This document shows, in pieces, positions 49,714-59,701 of a stretch of DNA of 64,000 nucleotides (position 1 is its first letter; each line of letters starts with the position of its first letter). The DNA is from Liolophura sinensis (lineage: Eukaryota > Mollusca > Polyplacophora > Chitonida > Chitonidae): assembly GCF_032854445.1 (NCBI RefSeq), contig NC_088301.1, forward strand, positions 21,691,808 through 21,755,807, written 5' to 3'. The notes below the pieces were generated by a model. It saw nothing but the letters and a program-made list of their open reading frames with translations. It ran no database searches and was not told the DNA's origin. The position numbers were made by a program, and so were the translations under genes.

Positions 49714-50907
49714 ATCTTCACTAGTGTATATATAGCTGCGCGGTTTATGCCAAGGGCGGGGAAAAACAGCAATCAAATGTATAAATACAAAAGTGAATAC
49801 CAGTGGTACAGATTAAGTGGTTGGTGCAGACAATTCGCACGTTCGTGGGTAGAGAAGCCTGTATTGCCAACAACACTGTATAATGTTGCATTGTGTGGTG
49901 CACGGGTGAGTCATAGGCTTTAGGGCCGGTCATAAGCATATTTGTCGCCATGGGCTGTACTCTTGGGGGATGAATCCTTGGTACAGCCCCAGAAAATGTG
50001 ATAACCACAGCCCCTACTTGATTACTGCTAATCTTTCGACAAATTTGTTGAGACTAGAAAATCAGTCCCGTTGGACCTTCTATTATCGCTACCCTTACCC
50101 AATTTTTGGTAATAATTTTCAATTTACGAACCATAAAAATAACTTGCAGCATCGATAATTCGAACCAGGCTCCCTTCGCTTCCGTATTACAAAAGGTTGA
50201 TTTATTGTACATTTGCTTAAAGATAGTCTGGAATATCAACATTACAGCGTGAAACATTACGTTATGGAGCGTTTTTATTAAGTCTGTTAGACGCCGTATA
50301 TTTCATCAGTTACAATGACAACTGTCGGTCGTTTGCACTGGTTTTACTCTCTGTCCTGTAGTCTTTTATCATATTTAATCTACAGAGTAAAATATTATGC
50401 TTTAGAACATAAGAACGTATAACTAAAAATGCCGTTCATTCGGTGAAATGGATATTCATTTCTTTTTTGGCAAGAACTGAAGGTTTTTCCATGAAGTTTA
50501 AGGGCATGCCACCGGGTATCACAGAAACATGAAACAATGTAAGCTGGAAACATATTGTTTAAGTGTTAAAACAGCAACGTGGTATTCAAGAAAATCGCCA
50601 AAAACAAATTCTCCACTTGACATGCGGATAATTACAGAGTGGAATGAAACTAATTTATTTCCGAAAAAGACAGCAACGGAATTTATTATAAAACAGCTGT
50701 TGGTCATTCATTTGCATGTCAGATCTGACTGGCCAATACGGGCGCCTTCCGTCGAACTTCAGATATGTAAAATATCTGTTATAGCTTGTCTTCGAAAAGC
50801 TACAGCGCGTTTGGCACAGAGGCTCAAAAGCTTGGTTTAAAATACCCAGGTGAAACGTGATCCTGTTTTCTTACCTGGATTAGTAATATGCATTGCTAAA
50901 TAACCTA

Positions 50908-51070
50908 TAGAGTATAACTTCTAATATAGACGATTACAGCACAGAGAGTAAAACCAGAAGAGCGACGACAGTGTGATGGAAAATGGTAAACGGGTGAAAT
51001 ACAGCCTCTTGCCAATGTTAATGTTGTTGTTAATGTTTTAACTGTTCGTGTAATTGCCTAATGAGTAGCA
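50908..51070 (+). repeat. Dispersed repeat R2, copy 2
   Basis: CACAGAGAGTAAAACCAGAA, GCGACGACAGTGTGATGG and TTTAACTGTTCGTGTAATTG align in order with 20690-20860. Class unknown. Confidence 0.65.
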
Positions 51071-51299
51071 ACATATATGGTTCCTAGCAGCATGGCCTGA
51101 AGGATACACGAAAAGGAACTCTAAAACAAATATAGAGTATTATGGTTTTGAGGAAAATCAAGTAAGTTATGCAATTTTTTTTTTTGAAGTTTCATTATCG
51201 TCTTCACTTGCCCTCTATTACCTTCATGTTTTTTCGTCAGGAATTTTTGAAAATGACATCATCGATGAAATTATAATTTGCCCTAGTGCATCACAATGC

Positions 51300-51472
51300 C
51301 TCAGAGTTCAACTCCAGCTTATGCTTGTTTTCTCTCCGGTCTGCCAGAAACTTATGAATGGTCTTGGGTTTCCCCCAGCTCTGCCCGGGTTTCTTTCCAC
51401 CATAATGCCGGCCATCGTTGTGGAATATTCTTGAGTACGGCTTAAAACTCCAATCAAATAATTTATTAAATC
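51300..51472 (+). mobile_element. SINE-1, diverged
   Basis: B box GAGTTCAACTCCAG, a body with CATAATGCCGGCCATCGTTG, a deletion of the TATAAGTGA block, and the tail CAATCAAATAATTTATTAAA. Confidence 0.87.
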
Positions 51473-51999
51473 AATGAAATTAATAAATTAGATATTTGCA
51501 TCTTGCCATTTTTCACAAAACGTAGCATTTTTGTGTCTTTTTCGAAGTGATGACGACCAACGTTACAAACTTAAGGCATCTCGCAGTGGAGGGCTAGATC
51601 CTATTATTATTTGATATTACTAATGTATATATATAAAATAGAAAATGAAAACGACAATTTTTGGTGTGTTTATCCTCACTACCGAGTAAAAAAAAATGAG
51701 AGGATGTTGAGTAAAGAAAGGGATGAATGAAGATAAATCGAGTAAATCATGCAAGTAAGAAAAAAGCAGTCAAAGAGTTTAACACATGCAAGTATTTATA
51801 ACCGCCCCGAGTAGGAAAACATCCCCACACTCTGGATGACTTGACTAAAGACACCATACATCTCAGCACGACCCATCCACAATAATGTGGTGTTTTTTCA
51901 ACTCTAAGAACTGTACAAGGTTTCTTTCTCAGACACTGGATTACCATTGCCAGGCGCCTTGTTAGAAAAGGCTTTGGTAAAAAGTGAATAGAAACTGTC

Positions 52000-52210
52000 T
52001 CAGTAAGACCGTATATTTCTTCATCAAGTGTTTTTATAGAAAAACTGCTGACGCCAGCAAGTTCTGTGTAGCCGTGGAAAGTTGCAGGAAAGCTACTCTC
52101 GATGGCAAAAGACGGAAGTGTGACGTTTCTTGCGTCTTAAACAGTGTGGACGTCCGTCTTTCTGGTGTGAATCTCATCTGCTGCAGGGATTTTACTGGAA
52201 AATTCAAACC
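52000..52210 (+). repeat. Segment paralogous to 53515-53690
   Basis: Both carry TTCTTCATCA near the start, and then AAGCTACTCTCGATGGCAAA followed by AGACGGAAGTGTGA or AGATGGATGTGTAT. Confidence 0.6.
52039..52204 (+). CDS. Weak candidate Cys-rich exon or exon relic
   Basis: After the acceptor-like TCAAGTGTTTTTATAG an open frame encodes a Cys-rich stretch (FCVAVESCRK, then KRRKCDVSC, then LICCRDF). There is no clear GT donor before the stop. Part of the DNA recurs at about 53535-53690 in another frame, so it may be a duplicated relic. The Cys pattern is not diagnostic of a family. Confidence 0.18.
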
Positions 52211-52459
52211 TTAAGGTTTAGTTCTTAAAAGACTTTTCGACGAAGCGCTCAGACTACATTGAAATGCACGTTCATGACGGTATCATCAAACTCCTCATTT
52301 GGTCATTTCAGTTTAATATTGTTCACAACTTCATATAAACAGGCAGCTATAACGTCAAGGCGAGAACTAAAGATGTAAACTACTCATATAAATACATGTA
52401 TCCTATCTGGTGGTTTGAATATTTACCATCTGTGTTCCAATTAGAGATGCAGATCATTC

Positions 52460-52723
52460 AGTTTATTTATTTCTTCATTCGAATGGAGTTTTATGACGTA
52501 ATTTAGAATATGTTACTTATGCAACGGCGGTCAACATTATGGTGGTAAAAAATCAGGGCTTGCATGGGGAAACCCACAACCAACGCAAGATTGTTGACTG
52601 ACCTTTGAACCTAAACGACAGGAGAGGAGGCCATGATAGAGTGGATTTGAACTCACAGCGATCGCATCGGTGAGAGGCTGCTGGGTTATCGTGAGCTCTC
52701 TAACCACTCGGTCACGGAGGCCT
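52460..52723 (-). mobile_element. SINE-1, full length
   Basis: A complete antisense copy from the TTTATTTATTTCTTCATTCG tail to the head CTAACCACTCGGTCACGGAG. It ends 33 bp before the 16-bp array. Confidence 0.92.
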
Positions 52724-52755
52724 CGGATTGTGTGGTTAATGCACACAGCAGTTAA

Positions 52756-52912
52756 TGAAAGTTGGTTATAATCGACATTGGTTATAATCGACATTGGTTA
52801 TAATCTACATTGGTTATAATCGACATTGGTTATAATCTACATTGGTTATAATCGACATTGGTTATAATCTACAATGGTTACAATCTACAATGGTTACAAT
52901 CTACATTATAAG
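52756..52912 (+). repeat. 16-bp tandem repeat, about 10 copies
   Basis: TTGGTTATAATCGACA alternates with TTGGTTATAATCTACA, so part of the array has a 32-bp higher-order period. The last units change to ATGGTTACAATCTACA. Confidence 0.95.
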
Positions 52913-53514
52913 GTAATGCACTGTATATTCCAAAGGCGCAATTATCTATAGTTTTTAACAACTTTTTTTTAACAGGGGACAAAATTTTACGAGATTTCTG
53001 ATTGACTGTGCACAGAAAAATATAACATCAGGCCTCTTTTTAGCACCCCCGTAAAGTCTCTTTGCATATCGTTTTAGTGATGATAGTTACGCTGAAGTAG
53101 TTGGAAAGAATGCTCTTGGATTCATGTTGATTGCAAAACCTAGGTTAAAGAGAGAGCGAATCGTCACAAACATATAAAGTATATTAGCCTAAAGGAACAA
53201 ATATACATCACCTAAAATGTCATTTCGTGCAAGTAAGGGTTTCACGATTTTTTTCACATGTTGATATAGTGAAAATTAAAAGTACAAATAAAAGTTGAGG
53301 TTTACTGTACAATGGACTTCTTGGACCTTATTTAGTAGCTAAACATTCTCTGGTTGATACATTTCTACTTTCCACAAAAACATACACGTAGGATAACCGG
53401 TTTCTCTATTTCACGGGGTTTAAAGGTAATCTGCTCAATTAACAGAGAAAAATGTGTTAAATACGACTCATGATAGTCTTAAATCTAAAACAATGTTTTT
53501 CTTTTGTTCTATGA

Positions 53515-53690
53515 TCTTCGTCAAGTATATTTCTTCATCAATTTTTTTTTATAAAGAAAATCTCCTCACTCCAACTAGTTTGACGTCGAGCGGCGATCAG
53601 TTAAAGGGAAGCTACTCTCGATGGCAAAAGATGGATGTGTATACATGCCTTCTTTCGAATGAGGTTGTCTTGGTCATTTCGTTGTGTGGT
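53515..53690 (+). repeat. Segment paralogous to 52000-52210
   Basis: The shared block GAAGCTACTCTCGATGGCAA begins near 53609. The open frame here differs from that of the other copy, so coding is not conserved. Confidence 0.6.
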
Positions 53691-53884
53691 TAGGACAGCG
53701 TGTGGGTGAGCAGGACGGGACATAAAGGGTCAGCCGTTGTAAATGGTAGATTGACAAGCGTGCGGTTGAATTTCTATATGTTTAAATAAAAATTCGAATC
53801 CCTACGACGAAATATTCTATATATGATACAAAATGGCATAATGCTGTATTACTAAGGCTTCTAAGGTGTTTTACTCAATCTATA

Positions 53885-53995
53885 CGCACGCAATGACCCA
53901 GGAACCTCTCACTAAAGAGGTCCCTGTGAGTTCAAGACCAGCTCATGCTGGCATTCTCTCCGGCCGTACGTGGGAAGGTCTGCTGGTCACCTGGA
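53885..53995 (+). mobile_element. SINE-1, 5' fragment
   Basis: GCAATGACCCAGGAACCTCT, B box GTGAGTTCAAGACCAG, and CGGCCGTACGTGGGAAGGTC. The 3' half is lost. Confidence 0.88.
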
Positions 53996-54012
53996 TTTTT
54001 TGTAATGCCACA

Positions 54013-54108
54013 ACAGTGCTTACTCCAAATGACTAGTTGCTTACTGCAAATGACTATAGCTTATTTCAAATGACTTTTTACTTACTCCAAATGACTAATT
54101 GCTGTACA
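54013..54108 (+). repeat. 22-24-bp tandem repeat, four copies
   Basis: Variants of TGCTTACTCCAAATGACTAG in a row. Confidence 0.85.
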
Positions 54109-54355
54109 ACTCTCATCAAAAGTGTTGCCAAAAGTTTGGTTCATTTTCTTGAACCCACAACAAATCAATTTTGTGTGAGTTTTTGTGCCCTTTAGAAATC
54201 CATCAGTGCGGTGATGTGTCAGTATGACAGGACGGTATATTTATATGTCTTTCTACGAGAAAGGCTTAATTTGTGTTTTTCAACTAGTTCCCCCAGAGTG
54301 CACACTGTAGCAGAGTATACGAGTGCGTTGTAGATGTATATATACTCTTGGTCTT

Positions 54356-54473
54356 ACAGCAGCCTGCGAATGGTCGTGGGTTTCCTCCGGTTTCCGCCCA
54401 CCATAATGCTATCCGCCGTCGTATATGTGAAATATTTTCTAGTATGGCGTAAAACAATCAAATAAATGAATAT
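54356..54473 (+). mobile_element. SINE-1, 3' half
   Basis: CAGCAGCCTGCGAATGGTCG through CATAATGCTATCCGCCGTCG to AACAATCAAATAAATGAATA. Confidence 0.9.
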
Positions 54474-56737
54474 ATGTATACTTTTATTACCAGAACTGAT
54501 AATAATTCTCACGATGAATATTACATTTACTGTAACAGGAGCTTTTTCGGCTGGAACAATGACAAATTTTCTCTAAGGGTCAGCTAATACTAGTATACTT
54601 CTTGGGCAAATGACCGTTTAGAAGCTGTTTGGAGATATAGATATAGGGTATAATTGTATATATTATGGTGGGACATGGACAAACGCTCCATGCTTTTCTG
54701 TGGTAGTATTGGTGGGAGTAAATTTAACAACATAAGTTTAAAACAATGATGATAAATGCTAAAAGTATGTCGCTTTTTCACAAACTCGAGGCAATCCTTA
54801 AGTACTGAAAGATCTACTTTCTCTCATTTTGATCACTTATTAACAAACTAAAACAGCTGCAAGTACAAACTTTTGTTTAATTTAACACGTACTTTTGTTT
54901 GATTTGACACTTACTTTTCTCTATTTTCTGTATACTTAGGACCTTTAACAGAGAATCTAAGCGCCATGAAAATAATAGCCGAATAGACAATAATATGTCG
55001 AAGGCAACAACAGAAAAATAAGCCATAAATAATTTATTTGTTTGAAATGGACAAAACGGCCCAAAACTCGAATCTCGTCTGTAAGACTACTTTCGCATGC
55101 ATAGTACCAATAAAGCCATGTATCAAGTTTCAACAATAACAAATTCTGGAATTTTTGTTTTGTTCAAAACATTCCAAAAACGGCTGTAATATTGTCCAAA
55201 GTCGACAACACCTTCTCAAATTGAAATTTGATCTGTAAGTCGTCAAATTCAGTTAAAGACGACATAATGAACGAAGTCCAGAGAATAACGGACAGTCAGA
55301 CCGACGGATGGACTGATGGATGAATAAGGGGTAAACACTCTAAAACTTTTTAGCTGATGAGCACAAAGCATAGCAAAATGGGTGATTTGCTATTCTACAA
55401 TGTATGACTGATCAATTATTTCGCATAATTGTATATGTTGCATATGACAGTAAATCCGCTAAAATTTGAGCAAGCTTGTTTAAGAGCAACTTCGAGCCAA
55501 AAGCTATCAGATTTTCAGCCTCTCCTCGATTTTCTATTTATTTATTATTAATTATCACTTAATGCTATGCCGGGTAGAGGAAACCCGGAATGCTTGCGGG
55601 GTAAACCACCAACCTTTGACAAGTTACTGACAAACCCTCCTACAGATATGCACTCCATACATTGGTGGAAGACAAGTGGTCTTCAGCAAAGGTTAGACTG
55701 CGCAAACCGTCACACGTGCGTCGTCGAGTGCTTATGGTCACCAGAGGAACCGGCCTTTGTAGCATATGTTTTCACGCTCTTTCAACATCAGTAAACGATC
55801 CATAATGCTCTGTGGTAGTATAAGTGGGAGTAAATTTTAACAACATATTGAGTTGATAATGGTGATAAATGTACAAATACTAAAAGCATGTCGCCTGATA
55901 AACGTCGGTAAGTATGCCCTCTGGGTCTTTAAAAAGGAGCAATCATCTAAACCATTTAGTAGCCATTTAAACTATTGTCATTGTGTTGTCGTCAATAGCT
56001 GGTACTGCAGCTGCACGTAGTGCGGTTGTACGCATCTGAGGTCAGTGGAAAATTGGTCGCATTTTTAACCTATTTCGGTTGACAATGAAATATGAACTGA
56101 GCATACATGTGAACTTACTGGACAACCTATCACCTTATTTTTGATGTTGAATGACTTACTCACACGAGGAACCTAACTACAGAAGCCAAAAATGACAAGC
56201 GGTTTTACTATCATAAGGCCATAATACTATTATAAAAAATCTTCATTCGCCTGCTCCTTCAATGTCTTAGGAAACCATTCACTTTACGTCTGGTGTTCAT
56301 GTCGAAGTGCTCGTTCGGTGTCCGCTAAAGCACTGTGGTCGCTGTGTACACAAACGCGACTTTTTCGGACCAGATTTTTATGTTCATAGGACAGGCATGG
56401 AACTCATTAGAATGGCGCTCTGTTAAACTTCCACATATTGAGTTCATTGTCACAGGAATTAAGAATTTTCCATACAATTAGGCACAAATTATCAACATTT
56501 TATAACCTATCCAATTTGTAGTAGCCAATACCCTCGGGCAGAACTTGTTACGACCATACTGAGTGCGCGCTTCACAGACATTTAGAGATGACAATAAAGC
56601 GGTCGAGGATCACATCTGCTTGGATAGGGTCAACAGCGTCGTATTAGGCGGGTCACGACCGCAGATTTGAAACGAATGCTACAAAGGCACACGTAGTCAG
56701 AGCTCAACCCCAGCTGTCGTTCAGGATTTCACCCAGC
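54474..56737. other. No gene seen apart from a SINE remnant
   Basis: AT-rich. Frames are short and unstructured. Confidence 0.5.
55540..55650 (-). mobile_element. SINE-1, strongly diverged
   Basis: A TTTATTTATTATTAATTATC tail, then GCCGGGTAGAGGAAACCCGG and AAACCACCAACCTTTGACAA in the order of the antisense body. Confidence 0.55.
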
Positions 56738-56947
56738 CCCAGAATCACAAAGCTGTCTTAGACTTAAGTCAAACTTAGATTTAACCTCAAAATAGTTTAC
56801 TGCGCTAAACGTGTGACTTACTTTTGGACTTTTTACTTTTATCTTTAAAAGGAAAATTTTTGTTTAAGGTTAAATTTATATTCAGAAATGGTACCACCAT
56901 TTAAGACTAAGACTGACTTAAATCTAAGACACCTTCGGGATCTTAGG
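56738..56947. mobile_element. Short inverted-repeat element (MITE-like)
   Basis: The left end CCCAGAATCACAAAGCTGTC then TTAGACTTAAGTC mirrors the right end (reverse complement CCCTAAGATCCCGAAGGTGT then CTTAGATTTAAGTC). It is about 210 bp with an AT-rich core. A different family from CTGTTAA. No coding capacity. Confidence 0.7.
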
Positions 56948-57120
56948 GCCTATCCCCAGTATGGAAATTCCCTGTCCGTGGCTCGGTCTGAAGCCGCCCC
57001 ACCCGTGTTGTATGGATTGAAATTCAAACGCAAGTAAATACTATACCACTGCCCGCTCCAGAGTACATCGGAGAGGTGAATAGCCCATCTTCTGGGGCGT
57101 CTCAAATTTTATCGACCAAC

Positions 57121-57142
57121 CGACAGACAGACAGACAGACAG
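57121..57142 (+). repeat. (GACA)n microsatellite
   Basis: Five GACA units. Confidence 0.95.
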
Positions 57143-57439
57143 AAGGACTAATGGAGCAACATGACAAGTTTCCGCATTTAGAGAATCCAACGTTTGACTT
57201 CACTGAAATTATATGTTTTAAAATTATTTGATACATGTATTTTTTAACCGCAAGAGCATTCCTTTACATGTTATTAACTCTCCATTGGACGATCTATTGT
57301 ACAGTCATTGCGTTTGTGAGCTTTCTTGTGATATCAAACACATTCGGTGAATATCATTATTTAAATCTTAATTTAAGTAAAGAGGTTTGACAATTTTTGA
57401 GCAAGGCTTTAAAGACCAATCAAACTTAGTAAATATATC

Positions 57440-57735
57440 AAGGAACATTTTCTTCTGAACTTCATATCCAATACTGAACCTCATACTAAGGAACATTTTC
57501 TTCTGAACTTCATATCCAATACTGAACCTCATATCCAATACTGAACCAAATATCCAATACTGAACCTCATATCCAATACTGAACCTCATATCCAATACTG
57601 AACCTCATATCCAATACTGAACCTCATATCCAATACTGAACCTCATATCCAATATTGAACCTCATATCCAGTACTGAACCTCATATCCAATACTGAACCT
57701 CATATCCAGTACTGAACCTCATATCCAATAATAAA
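57440..57735 (+). repeat. 19-bp minisatellite upstream of the protease promoter
   Basis: About 12 copies of TGAACCTCATATCCAATAC. At the left, a longer block with AGGAACATTTTCTTCTGAAC is duplicated once. It lies about 340 bp from the twin TATA region. Confidence 0.95.
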
Positions 57736-58071
57736 CATCTTTTGTTCCTGTTTTGTATAGCCATAACATGTTGTTGTGCCCACCTGTTTCGACTCATCCT
57801 ACGCTGTCTATTAAATCAAATCAGGCGATTGAGCTTTTACGTATGCATCCAGAAACCAGCAGGGCTTTGGTGGAACCCCCACTCCTATCCACAATATAGT
57901 TTGTGCCCTAGGGGTGACTTTGTTTTGGATTTATCCCGGTGTGCCCTCAGCCGGGCGTACACGTGGCAATATAAGTAAAAATATGGACAAATAGAAACAC
58001 TACTTCATTTCACGAAACAATACTAGTTTACCAAAAGTGGACAAAGGGCAGTTGGCCATATGGCACGCGTT

Positions 58072-58141
58072 CATTAATATATAACGCTCTTCGTTGAAAA
58101 CTTCCTCATTGATATATAACGCTCTTCGCTGTAAACTTCCC
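58072..58141 (+). promoter_or_regulatory. Twin TATA core promoter of the protease gene
   Basis: A 35-bp unit occurs twice in tandem (58072-58106 and 58107-58141; about 31 of 35 bases match). Each copy contains TATATAAC, with TATATAA at 58078 and 58113. Usual spacing puts start sites near 58108 and near 58144. The first gives a leader of about 40 nt; the second starts almost at the ATG pair at 58148. The function is inferred from position and motif. Confidence 0.6.
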
Positions 58142-58147
58142 AGAGTG

Positions 58148-58196
58148 ATGATGACTTCCGGTCTTGTCTTGTGTTGTCTTCTGGCCATGGCGGCGG
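58148..58196 (+). CDS. Protease exon 1 (signal peptide)
   Basis: Two consecutive ATG codons (58148 and 58151) open a frame encoding MMTSGLVLCCLLAMAA, a typical hydrophobic signal peptide. The exon ends in phase 1 at a textbook donor, G|GTAAGT at 58197. Its last base plus CT from 59041 makes the Ala codon that continues exactly into the protease frame. This start was preferred over the in-frame ATG at 58989 because the donor is strong, the phase matches, and 58989 lies in what would be the branch point and pyrimidine tract of intron 1. Confidence 0.82.
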
Positions 58197-59645
58197 GTAA
58201 GTGTATGTTCTGATGTGAATATGATTTGATATGATACATGTTCAGATTTTTTTGTGATCATTTTAACACTGCTTTATTAGTCCTGCATTTCACCAAATGC
58301 TTCAAGTTACTCGATGTAACTGTTACCCAGCCGAGTGATCGTGACACTGTTCAACATTTCTGTATAAAATTTACTAGTGGTTGCATTGAGGGAACAACGA
58401 ACAGAAAGAGCATCATACGCGCTGTAGGTACTACGGTCTTATCCACTCAACATTCACTGAGTTCGGGTTGCTTAGCAGTTATGATATTTCGGCGCCTTTC
58501 ACTGGATGCAGCCTCCGAGAGATAGCACTTACGTCACATATTACACGTAACAAACACTCCATTGGACTAAAATATACGGGAAGTACACATTTCCAAAATA
58601 AGTGATGTAATATGGTAGTTTTTTCTTTCTTTTCGATAGTAATTTCGACAGCAGATTGTGGCTACGCTCACAAACAACAGCGTGTAATCTGCAGATCAAA
58701 AGTAGTCTACAATGACTGATGTTGAATGAATTTTGAGGGCCTCCGTGGCGCAATAACTCAAGGGCCTCTCACCAATGCGATCCTTGTGAGTTCAACTCCA
58801 GGTCATGCCGGCTTCATCTCCGGTCGTGCTTTGTAAGGTCTGTCAACAGCCTGCGGATGGTCGTGGGTTTCCAATCGGCCTCTGCCGGTTTCCGTTCACC
58901 ATAATGCTGGCCGCCGTCGTATAAAATGGAATATTCATGAGCACTGCAAAAAAACACCAATCAAATAAAGGAATAAAAGAAAAAATAAATGGATTTCCAT
59001 ATTCTAAAAAATGTCTTTATTATTGTGGTTGTTGTCACAGCTAACCCCGTCCGTTTGGCCAATGACTCAATTGCCCCTTACAACAATCACGGCGTTCATC
59101 AGGACATTGTCAATGGCGAGAACTCGGACTACGGATATTTCAACTTTATCTTATCACTGGACGAAGGCTATTCTCAGATCTGCGGCGCCACGCTAGTCAG
59201 TTCCACCAGAGCTATCACTGCGGCTCACTGCTTAGAAGAAGTAAGGAAACAGCGGAATATGTTTAAGGTCCACGCACGTATGACCTGGTAGGCCTATCAT
59301 TGTGAGATACACGTTATATACAGGTTTTATTATTTACTAGGAAATAACAGCGAAACACGTGCCTTGAGAGTTTTCTTTCTTCAAATTATAATTTTGTATA
59401 GGTAGGCCTAATACTTATACGTCTAAATTGTTCTTTGCTACATCATCATTCCTTCTTTTAACTAAGCATACGAACAAACAAACAAAGGCAATAAATAAAT
59501 AATGCTAAAATACAAATACATAAATGAGGAGAGCAAAATATTTCTTTTCTTCATCATCATTCCTTCTTCTAACTAAACAGACACCTAAATAAATAAATAA
59601 ATAAATAAATACATAAATAAATACATAAATACATAAATAAATACA

Positions 59646-59701
<56 letters not shown>

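Noticed and set aside
57368-57595. Repetitive minus-strand frame (FSIGYEVQ-type)
   Set aside because: It is the translation of a 19-bp minisatellite.
58989-59040. ATG at 58989 as the main start of the protease
   Set aside because: The residues come from an intron acceptor tract, and a better phase-matched signal-peptide exon lies at 58148-58196. Kept only as a possible alternative start.
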